Assembly: GCA_934502885.1 (NCBI GenBank)
Contig: CAKSUT010000019.1
Span: 1-49,609 of the forward strand
Source: an uncultured Eubacteriales bacterium
GTDB lineage: Bacteria > Bacillota > Clostridia > Oscillospirales > CAG-382
Length of the DNA: 49,609 nucleotides
Direction: 5' to 3'
Shown: positions 17,558-25,686 of the stretch, piece by piece
How the letters are laid out: every line of letters starts with the position of its first letter
How positions within the stretch are numbered: the stretch's first letter is position 1
Program-made: the position numbers and the translations under genes
Notes under the pieces: generated by a model
What the model was told of the DNA's origin: nothing
The model's database searches: none
Seen by the model: only the letters and a program-made list of their open reading frames with translations

Positions 17558-18811
17558 TTATCTGAGATCCGTTATCGCTCCTATTTTTCCCAATGCCTCA
17601 CGTAGCTTTTCAGAGTCAACATCTTTAACGGAAATATTATCCTGCGCCGCCAATGCCGCAGCGCACCCTGCCGCCTGTCCCGTCGCCATGCAAACCGCTT
17701 CGACCCTAACCGCGCTGTTGGCATATGTATCGGAGGAAATGCATCTTCCTGCGCAAAGTATATTCTTGGAATTTTTCGGGACAAGCGCGCCGTAAGGGAT
17801 TTTTCCGACCACGTTCTCCTTGTGAAATACCTGCTCTATTCCGTTCATAACGTGTAAATCGATGGGATAAAACGCGTAGCATACCGAGTCTTCGTACAGA
17901 ACGCCGTTTATATAATCCTCCGCCGTAATTGTTTTCTCTCCGACAATTCTGTTGGTTTCCCTTACTCCCGTCTCCTCTGCCGAATAGTCAATTTCAAGGT
18001 TTTCAAGACCTTTTATTCCCCTTAAAAATCTGTATACCTTCAGCATATCCGAGTACGCACGTTTTTCAAGCTGTGTTCTTCCTTCGGAGGTGTCCGCGTC
18101 ACTGCAGGGAATATGTATGTCAAGTTTCCCGGCGCCAATGTAACGGATAATATCGTCCGCGCTCAGGTACTCCGGGAAATTCCATTTTCCGAACTTTTCC
18201 CTTATTTCATCTTTTGAGACATCTTTTGCGGAATATCCGGAAATACGGTTCTGCATCGTGGCAGGCTGTTGAACCGCGCTTTTTACAACATCATATCCTG
18301 CCATTTGAATGAGGTTTGCGTCACCCGTTGCATCAACAGCCTTTTTTGCCGTTATAAGCGACATTCCGGTTTTTTCGGTTATAACGATTTCTGTATTTTC
18401 GTCATTTTCCTTTATATCGGAAATCATTGAATTGCATATAAGCCGAACACCTGCCTCTTCGCACATTTGAAAAAGCACCGCCGTGTAAACAAACTTGTTT
18501 AAAACAATCTGCTCATACCAATGCCTTTCGGGTTTGAATTTAATCTCAGGCATCACTCCGCCTCCGAGACTTATCGTGCGCTTTACCGCTTCCCAGCAAG
18601 GACCGTCTATGATTTGTTTTCCCCATGCGAAAAACAGACCCGGGAAATTAACTCCGGCAACCGTCATTGTTCCGCCCAAGATGCTGTTTTTCTCTGCAAG
18701 AATTGTATTTGCTCCCGTTCTTGCGGCCGCAATTGCGGCAAACACCCCGGCCGTTCCTCCGCCGATAACCGCAACATCGGCATAATACCTCTTTTTTAAT
18801 CCGATTTCCAT
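17558..18811 (-). CDS. FAD-dependent oxidoreductase (PF12831-like)
   Basis: A 417-residue flavoprotein. An N-terminal dinucleotide-binding motif (ADVAVIGGGTAGVFAAIAAAR) lies near residues 10-30, KAVDATGDANL near residue 155 and the C-terminal FAD motif CAGRCISSDTYANSAVR near residue 360. This is the FAD_oxidored family, whose substrates are mostly unknown. The start at 18811 has GGAGGAG upstream. It is divergent from an AraC gene 149 bases away, its likely regulator. Both genes are AT-richer than their surroundings (33-52% GC in sampled 60-base lines). Confidence 0.82.
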   Translation of the reverse strand: MEIGLKKRYYADVAVIGGGTAGVFAAIAAARTGANTILAEKNSILGGTMTVAGVNFPGLFFAWGKQIIDGPCWEAVKRTISLGGGVMPEIKFKPERHWYEQIVLNKFVYTAVLFQMCEEAGVRLICNSMISDIKENDENTEIVITEKTGMSLITAKKAVDATGDANLIQMAGYDVVKSAVQQPATMQNRISGYSAKDVSKDEIREKFGKWNFPEYLSADDIIRYIGAGKLDIHIPCSDADTSEGRTQLEKRAYSDMLKVYRFLRGIKGLENLEIDYSAEETGVRETNRIVGEKTITAEDYINGVLYEDSVCYAFYPIDLHVMNGIEQVFHKENVVGKIPYGALVPKNSKNILCAGRCISSDTYANSAVRVEAVCMATGQAAGCAAALAAQDNISVKDVDSEKLREALGKIGAITDLR

Positions 18812-18833
18812 TTTTGCACTCCTCCGTATTGAC

Positions 18834-18904
18834 ATTATAAAATCTCTGTGTTATAATCAATTATATTATAAATCAGCAATTCATCATTGTAAATGCAATG
18901 AATT
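18834..18904. promoter_or_regulatory. Divergent control region with 27-base palindrome
   Basis: A minus-strand TATAAT (18834-18839) with TTGATT at 18855-18860 (15-base spacing, suboptimal) serves the FAD gene. AATTCAT/ATGAATT (18878-18904) is a perfect seven-base inverted repeat centred between the divergent genes and is a plausible AraC operator. Confidence 0.5.
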
Positions 18905-18960
18905 AGCGACAATTTATAAAATATTAAACGTACACGCAATAATGTAAAACGGAGACTGCC

Positions 18961-19662
18961 ATGTTGAATTACGAAATAATCAAAAGAGACAAGTTCTATG
19001 TTGAAAGAGGATATCATCCGAAAAACAGTATTATAATTGTTTTGTCCGGGAAATTTAAATGCGCCTTTTCGGAAACAAAATATGTCGCAGAGACGGACGA
19101 CTGTGTCGTTTTCTGCAAAGAATCGGCATTTGTGCGAAATGTTATAACCCCGATAGAGTGTATATACCTCCAGTTCGATGAATTTCCTCTCTCTTTAAAA
19201 AACGGCATAATCGAAATCGAAGACCGAATACGGCTGAAAAGCACGGTTGAGTACCTAAAAAAAGCAATAGAAGCTTCAAACGAATATCTCATCAACCATT
19301 TTGTCGAGGATCTTTTCGTTATGGTAAAAAGGAGTGATGCCGCCGACACCGCGGCGCAGTGTATAAACTACCTCAGTGCCAATTTTGAAAAGCCGCTGAC
19401 TCTTGACATGATTGCCGAAGAATTACACTTATCAAAGCAGTGGCTTATCGTTAAATTCAAAAAGCACACCGGCAGCACGCCGATTGAATACCTTAACACT
19501 CTGCGTATTCAGCACGGTAAATCGCTTCTTGCGAACAGTGAACTCCCGGTTTACAAAATAGCCGTGCTGTGCGGATTTGAAAATGTTTACTACTTCAGCG
19601 GCTGCTTTAAGAAACGAACCGGTGTATCTCCGACGCAATACAGGAAAAGCTTCAGACTGTAA
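18961..19662 (+). CDS. AraC-family transcription regulator, AT-rich
   Basis: A 233-residue regulator with a short N-terminal cupin-like part (about 1-80) and a full AraC DNA-binding domain (about 135-232) with LTLDMIAEELHLSKQWLIVKF and TGVSPTQYRKSF. Start has GGAG six bases upstream. Sampled lines of the gene are 30-38% GC while most neighbours are above 50%, which points to acquisition together with the divergent FAD oxidoreductase. It ends 19 bases from the convergent sugar-binding lipoprotein gene. Confidence 0.86.
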   Translation: MLNYEIIKRDKFYVERGYHPKNSIIIVLSGKFKCAFSETKYVAETDDCVVFCKESAFVRNVITPIECIYLQFDEFPLSLKNGIIEIEDRIRLKSTVEYLKKAIEASNEYLINHFVEDLFVMVKRSDAADTAAQCINYLSANFEKPLTLDMIAEELHLSKQWLIVKFKKHTGSTPIEYLNTLRIQHGKSLLANSELPVYKIAVLCGFENVYYFSGCFKKRTGVSPTQYRKSFRL

Positions 19663-19681
19663 GGCGTGTATCCGGGAATTT

Positions 19682-20674
19682 TCACTCAAACCTGAAAACC
19701 ATCTTCTGTATCTCTTCATCATAGAGGTTATTTCGTGTCACGACGGTTACGTCGGTGTAAACCTCGGTTTCCGAGACCGCTTCTCCCGACGCCAGCATCG
19801 CCGCATACTCAACTCCGAGGTATCCTATCGCAAACGGATTCTGCACGATAAGCGCATCCATTTCGCCGGTTTCTATCATTCCCACCGAAACGAAGTTCGT
19901 GTCGAAGCCCACGCCGAGAATGCTCTCCCCGGCGGACATGGATTTGATAGCGTCCCCCACACCGAGGGTCGTCCACTCGTTAAACCCCACAAGCACATTG
20001 ATTTCCGGGTAATTCCTCATCAGTTCGAGAGTACCCGTCATTGCGCTTTGCGTGTTGTTGTTCACACTGACCTCCGAAAGGATTTCCGCATTCGGAAGCT
20101 GTGAGACCGCCTCTTTAAAACCGTTCACTCGACTTCTTATATTTTCCGTTTCCGCATTGCAGGTGACAAGACCTATGCGCATTTTCCCGCCGTGCGCTTT
20201 ATCGGGATTGAAAAGCTCCGCCGACGCACTTGCGGCAAGCTTTCCGGCGGCAACGTTGTCGGTTCCTATGAACATATCGACAAGTCCCGTGTCAACACCG
20301 CTGTCTATAGCGACGACCCGAAGCCCATTTCTCACCGCCTCTTCGACGTATTTCGCACTTCTTTCCTCGTCGATTGCCGACAGAACAACGGCGTCGTATT
20401 TTTCCTCTACCGCCTTTTCTATCATGGAGTTTTGCGTCATGTAGTCCTCTTCGTTCGCAGGTCCCTCAAACGTGACCGAAACATTGTACTCAGTCGAAGC
20501 CGAATTCACGCCCTCCTTGACGCTGTGCCAAAAGTCCGAGTCAACAGACTTTACAATAACTGCCACACGTTTGCCGGTTTCGCCGGCGTTTTCCCTCTCG
20601 GAGCATCCTGAAAAAAGAGTAACCGTAAGTGTCAAAATGCAGAATGCGGCAATTATCGCTTTAATGTATCTCAT
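19682..20674 (-). CDS. Periplasmic-binding-protein-like lipoprotein, putative sensor partner
   Basis: A 330-residue protein with a lipoprotein signal peptide (hydrophobic segment 5-22, Cys24 in LFSGCS) and a type I periplasmic sugar-binding fold (RbsB/Peripla_BP_4): KRVAVIVKSVDSDFWHSVKEG at the start, VVLSAIDEE, VVAIDSGVDT and FIGTDNVAAG. It overlaps the histidine kinase gene by 14 bases and is translated from AAGGAGG inside it. There is no own permease or ATPase next to it, so it more likely presents a sugar to the kinase than feeds transport, as in the XylFII-LytS-YesN systems of clostridia. It is distinct from MglB at 27308. Confidence 0.82.
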   Translation of the reverse strand: MRYIKAIIAAFCILTLTVTLFSGCSERENAGETGKRVAVIVKSVDSDFWHSVKEGVNSASTEYNVSVTFEGPANEEDYMTQNSMIEKAVEEKYDAVVLSAIDEERSAKYVEEAVRNGLRVVAIDSGVDTGLVDMFIGTDNVAAGKLAASASAELFNPDKAHGGKMRIGLVTCNAETENIRSRVNGFKEAVSQLPNAEILSEVSVNNNTQSAMTGTLELMRNYPEINVLVGFNEWTTLGVGDAIKSMSAGESILGVGFDTNFVSVGMIETGEMDALIVQNPFAIGYLGVEYAAMLASGEAVSETEVYTDVTVVTRNNLYDEEIQKMVFRFE

Positions 20675-22415
20675 GCTCTGCCTCCTTGTCTATCTTCGGT
20701 ATTCTCACGGCGACGGTCGTTCCGACGTCAAGTTCGCTTTCAATCGAGAGTCCGTACTTCTCGCCGAAATATATGACAAGACGGTCGTTTACGTTCTTCA
20801 CGCCTATTCCCTGAGAATCGCTCTTCTCTTTTCGGAGAATTTTCTTACACTGCTCCTCAGTCATTCCGACGCCGTTGTCCGACACTTTGATTATTATGTC
20901 GTTTTCGTCGTCCTCAGCCGTCCTTACGGTGACTTTTATCTCACCCTCGTCAACCATACGGTCGATGCCGTGGTATATTGCGTTTTCGAGAAGCGGCTGT
21001 ATCGTTATCTTGTTGCAAAGGCAGTTTTCGAGTCCCGGTTCTACGTCAAAGCTGTATGAGAACTGATTTTTGTAACGGAAGCTCTGTATAAGAAGGTAGC
21101 TTTCGGCGTGTTTCACCTCGTCGCTTATCGGTATAAGCTCTTTTCCGCGGCTTATGCTTATGCGGAAAAGCTTCGCAAGCGCGCCGACCATCTTCACGGC
21201 GTCCGCCGTGTTTCCCTGCTCGCACATCCACTGAATGGAGTCAAGAGTGTTGTAGAGAAAGTGCGGATTTATCTGCGCCTGAAGCGCCTTCAGTTCGGTT
21301 TTGCGAAGTGCGGTTTCCTCACGGCGGACATCGTCCATAAGCGTCATAATGCGGCGCGCCATGTGTGAAAACGACTCTCCGAGAGCATTCAGCTCCGCAA
21401 CTCCGGCATTTCCGATTTCTCCTATGCTGTCCGCGCTCTTTTCAAAGTCGCGCATCGCGGCGATAAGCTCGTTTACGGGAGTGCTTACCGTCACCGAGAA
21501 AAGCACAAGCACTATCACGGATATCGCCGCACAGCAGGCAAGCGATATGAAAAGCCCGTTGATCACCTGCGTTCGCCGCTCCACGGCAAGCTCGTCCGTG
21601 AAGTTCACGCCCACGGTTTTCCAGCGTCCGTCGTCGGTCGAGGCTATCGTGTATATAACGTCTCCCTTTACGTGTACGCCGTCGCTCATAAGCGCCGCAG
21701 AGGTATTCTCGGTCTTGAGTCCCGAGTAGAGAAGCTGCTGCTTCGGGTGGTATATGATGTTGCCCTCGGGATCCGCGATATAGCAGTAGCCGTGGCGTCC
21801 GACGCCGACATGGTCGATGTACTTTGCTATTTCCGAGAAGCGGAAATCAACGGCAATGTACACGTTTTCTCCGAAAAGCTCACCGCAGTATTTTTCCGTC
21901 ACGGTAACGACCCACGGATACATTCCCTCGAACGTGAACTGAACGTGCGGTTTCGAGACGGCAAACTCTCCGTCGGCAACGGGTGTTACGGATTCTGCAA
22001 AGCTTATATCATTCAGAGCCTCCTTCATCGAAAGCTCGCCGCTCACGCACATCAAAAGCTCGCCGCCGCTGCCGTAAACCGAAACGGCGTAAATATCGCT
22101 GCGGAGATTGGTGTAAAGTCTTGCGTAATCGGCAAATTTTTCGACGGTGTCGCACCCCGACGCCATCTCGCCGACACTCTCAACGTCGCTCTTCATGGAC
22201 TCAAGATAGTTATTAACCGCAAGCGTCGTCTGCCTTACCGACTGCTCGGAGTTTACTCTCGCGTCCCTCATCAGCGCGTCTCCGTAAACAGACGTAAAAA
22301 GCGTTATACATATGCCGGCGGCGGAGAATATAGCCACTGCGACGAGAGCTATCGTCAGCGTTGAAAGGCGCACGCCGGCAGCTCTTCCGGCATTCGCTTT
22401 TTTCTTAACGGTCAT
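20661..22415 (-). CDS. YesM-like sensor histidine kinase
   Basis: A 584-residue membrane kinase: span 1 at residues 18-42, extracellular sensor domain (dCache-like) 43-286, span 2 at 287-309, HAMP-like linker 310-360, His_kinase domain with QINPHFLYNTLDSIQW (phospho-acceptor His385), and a C-terminal HATPase_c domain (NDNGVGM-type box VSDNGVGM, then GIGVKNVNDRL). This is the LytS/YesM class. Start follows AAAGGAGACGACC, 15 bases after the response regulator. With its neighbours it forms a regulator-kinase-binding-protein operon. Confidence 0.9.
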   Translation of the reverse strand: MTVKKKANAGRAAGVRLSTLTIALVAVAIFSAAGICITLFTSVYGDALMRDARVNSEQSVRQTTLAVNNYLESMKSDVESVGEMASGCDTVEKFADYARLYTNLRSDIYAVSVYGSGGELLMCVSGELSMKEALNDISFAESVTPVADGEFAVSKPHVQFTFEGMYPWVVTVTEKYCGELFGENVYIAVDFRFSEIAKYIDHVGVGRHGYCYIADPEGNIIYHPKQQLLYSGLKTENTSAALMSDGVHVKGDVIYTIASTDDGRWKTVGVNFTDELAVERRTQVINGLFISLACCAAISVIVLVLFSVTVSTPVNELIAAMRDFEKSADSIGEIGNAGVAELNALGESFSHMARRIMTLMDDVRREETALRKTELKALQAQINPHFLYNTLDSIQWMCEQGNTADAVKMVGALAKLFRISISRGKELIPISDEVKHAESYLLIQSFRYKNQFSYSFDVEPGLENCLCNKITIQPLLENAIYHGIDRMVDEGEIKVTVRTAEDDENDIIIKVSDNGVGMTEEQCKKILRKEKSDSQGIGVKNVNDRLVIYFGEKYGLSIESELDVGTTVAVRIPKIDKEAEHEIH

Positions 22416-22430
22416 GGTCGTCTCCTTTGC

Positions 22431-24032
22431 TTACGTATCGTTTTTGTTTGCCCCTCTGACCTTGTTGGGCGACTCTCCGTAGAACTTCTTGAAGCAGTAG
22501 CTGAAATAATGCTGATCGCTGTAGCCGCATTTTTCGGCAATTTCGAGAACCTTCATCGTCGAACACACAAGCATATCGTATGCCGCCTTCATCCTGCGCT
22601 CGGTGAGAAGCGTTATGAAGTTTTTCTTCTTCTCTTTTTTGATAAGAGTGCTTAAGTAGTTCGGACTGACGGCAAGCTCCGCACTTATTCCCGTAAGAGA
22701 CAGATTTTCGTCGCCGTACCTTGTGTCGATTATCTGCATCGCCTTATCGCAAAGCACTTCGGATTCGCGCCTCTGCGACTGCGAGATAATGCTCTTTGCC
22801 GCACGGCAGAAATCGATAAGCTCATTTCGCATACCGCTCTCACTGCTGTACGAGGTGATTCTCGCAAAAATGGGATTCGACTCCACAAGGTGCGCAAGCT
22901 CTGTTTTATCGGAGGCGTTGCTCACAACACGGCAGACACTTGCGATTATCTGAACCACAAGGAGATTTGCGTTTTCGGGAGTGTTGTTCTCGTAAAGCTC
23001 GTTTATAAACTCTGTAAGGCTGTCGCCGTCGCCGACTTTGAGCAGCTGTTCGAGCTTCATGACCGTTTTTTCGACGTACTCAAACTCAAACTCACCGTCA
23101 TGCTCCTGGTCGGCGATGAAGCGAACCTCGCCCGCGCCGTCCGAGGTATAGCGTCTTGCGGTTATCGCCTGAAAGTACGCCGACGCACAGTGCGAAAGTC
23201 CCGTAAACTCACGGCTTACTCCGACCGTGCAGGTCTCATTCAAAAGACGCTTTGCACTCTGAACAAGCTCTCTGAGCGGAAGTTCAAGCGAAGCGGAGAA
23301 CGGCTCTCCCTCCGGGACTGCGACGAGAGTCACGGCTCTGCCGTAGGATATAAAGGTTTCACAGCGAAGATATCGGTGAATGACATTGTTTATGAACTCC
23401 GCGTGTTCCGACTCCGGAGTAATGCTGTTTTCTCCGGCGGCATTCTTGAATTTTGACACAAGCACGCCGTAGCGGCAGTGCGGTTTATCGATTATACCGA
23501 GTTCGAGAGCCTTATTTTCAAGTTCGGCGTCATCAAGCTGTTTCTCGCCTCCGCCGAGCATAAGCGGCATCAGAAATTCCGCGGCGGAAAGCTTCCGCAG
23601 CTCTTTCTCGGTGTCGTTCTTTTCTCCTCCGACAGTGCCGGCTATGCGTTCGTCCATTCTGCGGTGAATATTGTAAAGCTCTTCGGTAAGCTCCGAGGAC
23701 GATATCGGCTTTAAGAGGTAGCTTATTATGTTGTAGTTTATTGCGGTTCTCGCATACTCAAAGCTGTCGTATCCGCTGAGTATGACTATCTGCGTTGCCG
23801 GGCGAAGCTCCCTCACCTTTGCGGCAAGCTCAAGTCCCGATATCATCGGCATCTTGATATCCGTCATAATAAGATCGGGTTCGAGAGTCTCGACGAGATC
23901 GAGTGCCTCCGCTCCGTTTTCCGCTTCTCCTATTACCTCAAACCCCGCCGCGCTCCAATCAACTCTTTCCACTATGGCGCGGCGCTGATTCTGTTCGTCT
24001 TCAACCACAAGGACCGTATACTTCATTGTCAC
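22431..24032 (-). CDS. YesN-like response regulator with AraC output domain
   Basis: A 533-residue regulator: receiver domain 1-125 with phospho-acceptor Asp58 in LIMTDIKMP and the KPIS switch Lys; a middle region of about 270 residues; and a C-terminal AraC DNA-binding domain (about 430-528) with LSLTGISAELAVSPNYLSTLIKKEK and the ending YGESPNKVRG. GGAGG sits five bases before the GTG at 24032; an ATG two codons later (24026) is an alternative. Probable target: the mglB promoter, where two 12-base direct repeats lie 21 bases apart. Confidence 0.9.
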   Translation of the reverse strand: MTMKYTVLVVEDEQNQRRAIVERVDWSAAGFEVIGEAENGAEALDLVETLEPDLIMTDIKMPMISGLELAAKVRELRPATQIVILSGYDSFEYARTAINYNIISYLLKPISSSELTEELYNIHRRMDERIAGTVGGEKNDTEKELRKLSAAEFLMPLMLGGGEKQLDDAELENKALELGIIDKPHCRYGVLVSKFKNAAGENSITPESEHAEFINNVIHRYLRCETFISYGRAVTLVAVPEGEPFSASLELPLRELVQSAKRLLNETCTVGVSREFTGLSHCASAYFQAITARRYTSDGAGEVRFIADQEHDGEFEFEYVEKTVMKLEQLLKVGDGDSLTEFINELYENNTPENANLLVVQIIASVCRVVSNASDKTELAHLVESNPIFARITSYSSESGMRNELIDFCRAAKSIISQSQRRESEVLCDKAMQIIDTRYGDENLSLTGISAELAVSPNYLSTLIKKEKKKNFITLLTERRMKAAYDMLVCSTMKVLEIAEKCGYSDQHYFSYCFKKFYGESPNKVRGANKNDT

Positions 24033-24061
24033 TGCGACCTCCGAATTTTATGTACTGACTC

Positions 24062-24090
24062 ATTGTAACACAATACCGCCGAAAAATCAA
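24062..24090 (-). promoter_or_regulatory. Promoter of the sensor operon
   Basis: Minus-strand TTGATT (24085-24090), 17-base spacer, TACAAT (24062-24067), about 30 bases before the response regulator gene. It makes the sensor genes a transcription unit of their own. Confidence 0.75.
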
Positions 24091-24100
24091 CCGCAAAAGT

Positions 24101-24150
24101 GCAAAATTTTGCCCGTTCTCCGTGAGCAAGCATGATGTTGGAGAACGGGC
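24101..24150 (-). terminator. Terminator at the end of the mgl operon
   Basis: Perfect 11-base stem GCCCGTTCTCC/GGAGAACGGGC (24111-24150) followed on the minus strand by AAAATTTTGC. The short T-run may allow partial read-through into the sensor operon. Confidence 0.7.
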
Positions 24151-24177
24151 GTATAGGGATGTGAAAAAGGTATTGGC

Positions 24178-24525
24178 TTATTGTTTTGCGCTCCAGCCGG
24201 CGTACAGCGTCATGCTTCCCGTAACGGTATCGGCCTCTATATTCCACGGCACGCTGTGCTCTCTGTCGGCATACCAGCCCGTGAAAACCGACCCTTCTTT
24301 TACGGGTATTCCGGGATCGGGGACAGTCTCGGAGTGCATAACCCTGACGCTCTCGATCTGTGAGCCGCCGTCTGTGTCGAAGTTTACTGTAAATCCGCCG
24401 TGCTTCACTATGAACACGCTCACCGCGACAAGGACAAGCACGCTCACCGCAACGAGGATATTCGCACTGCGCACCGACATATTCACCTTTGAGTAAAGTC
24501 CGCCACTGCGGCTGTCGTTATTCAT
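24178..24525 (-). CDS. Small membrane protein with one InlB-type (Flg_new) repeat
   Basis: A 115-residue protein: short cytoplasmic N-terminus, one membrane span (about residues 22-41, LVAVSVLVLVAVSVFIV), then an external segment of about 70 residues that matches the Listeria-Bacteroides InlB B-repeat (VNFDTDGGSQIESVRV, then GIPVKEGSVFTGWYAD, ending MTLYAGW). Such repeats usually occur in large surface proteins; a single one on a small anchor inside a sugar-transport operon is unusual. Start at 24525 with GAAAGGAAATG upstream, 25 bases after mglC. Role unknown; it might touch the MglB lipoprotein or the sensor kinase on the outer face. Confidence 0.78.
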   Translation of the reverse strand: MNNDSRSGGLYSKVNMSVRSANILVAVSVLVLVAVSVFIVKHGGFTVNFDTDGGSQIESVRVMHSETVPDPGIPVKEGSVFTGWYADREHSVPWNIEADTVTGSMTLYAGWSAKQ

Positions 24526-24550
24526 GGAGTCATTTCCTTTCGGGGTGGAA

Positions 24551-25636
24551 TTACTTTCTTGCAAGGTACTTGCGCATATCGATAGCGCACGCAACGAGGA
24601 TTATGAGACCCTTTATGACGTAAAGCATATTTGCGTCAACGGAGAGGAAGTTAAGTCCTGCGAAAATAATCTGAAGAAGAAGCACGCCTATGACGATACC
24701 GCTTATTTTACCCGTACCGCCTACAAACGACACGCCGCCGATTACGCACGCCGCGATGGCGTCGCTTTCGTAGTTAAGACCGGTGTTCGCCGAACAGGAG
24801 GCGATTCTTGCACCCTCGATGAAGCCTGTGATGCCGTACATAATGCCGGCGAGAACGAACACGAGAACGATAGTCCAAAATACGTTTACGCCCGATACGT
24901 TTGCCGCCTCTTCGTTAGAGCCTACGGCGAACATATTCTTTCCGAACTTTGTCTTATTCCAGATGACCCACATAATCGCCGTGAGGATGACCGAATAGAG
25001 GACGTATTTGGGAACCTTTACTCCGTTTATCGAGAAGAGAGTACCCATTACAAACTCCTTGTAGGATTCGTCGAGTCCCGAGAGAGTCTGACCGTTATTC
25101 GTGCCTATCATGAGGTACATGAGGACGAGACCGAAGGTGATAAGCTGAGTCGAGAGGGTAACTATAAACGGATGAAGCTTAAACTTCGCAACGAAGAAAC
25201 CGTTTACGAGACCCACAATCGCACCGACCGCCATAACCGCGAGAAGCACAAGCCAAAGCGGCATTACCGCAAGATTCGGAAACATCTTGTTGGCGTAGCC
25301 TGTAATCTGAAGGAGAGACGCCGCAATACAAGCCGTGAGTCCGACGCAACGTCCTGCCGAAATATCGGTACCGGTGAGTACTATAGCGCCCGCTATGCCG
25401 AGTGCTATGGGAAGCTTTGCGGCTGTGAGCGATATGATGTTTACAATCGACGACAGCCCCAGAAACGCCGGGACTCTTGCCGTAATGTAGATTACTGCGA
25501 TGAATATTATGATATACATCGCGTTGTTGAAAATGAGGTCGGTTATCTTTCTTCTTTTGTCGGCGCCGGACAGCTCACGAAAATCGGCTATGCGTCCGGA
25601 TATGCCTTTTCTTTCTTTTACGTTAATTTCAGACAT
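24551..25636 (-). CDS. mglC: Galactose/methylgalactoside ABC permease MglC-like
   Basis: A 361-residue permease of the BPD_transp_2 family with about ten hydrophobic spans. The conserved block LPIALGIAGAIVLTGTDISAGRCVGL near residue 90 and the later GTLFSINGVKVPKYVLYSVILTA, GLNYESDAIAACVIGGVSFVGGTG are typical of MglC/RbsC. Start follows GGGGAAATGAC, 50 bases after mglA. Imports hexose together with MglA and MglB. Confidence 0.9.
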   Translation of the reverse strand: MSEINVKERKGISGRIADFRELSGADKRRKITDLIFNNAMYIIIFIAVIYITARVPAFLGLSSIVNIISLTAAKLPIALGIAGAIVLTGTDISAGRCVGLTACIAASLLQITGYANKMFPNLAVMPLWLVLLAVMAVGAIVGLVNGFFVAKFKLHPFIVTLSTQLITFGLVLMYLMIGTNNGQTLSGLDESYKEFVMGTLFSINGVKVPKYVLYSVILTAIMWVIWNKTKFGKNMFAVGSNEEAANVSGVNVFWTIVLVFVLAGIMYGITGFIEGARIASCSANTGLNYESDAIAACVIGGVSFVGGTGKISGIVIGVLLLQIIFAGLNFLSVDANMLYVIKGLIILVACAIDMRKYLARK

Positions 25637-25686
25637 ATGTCATTTCCCCTAACCATTACATATTTTGAACGTGCCTGCCGTGCGTT

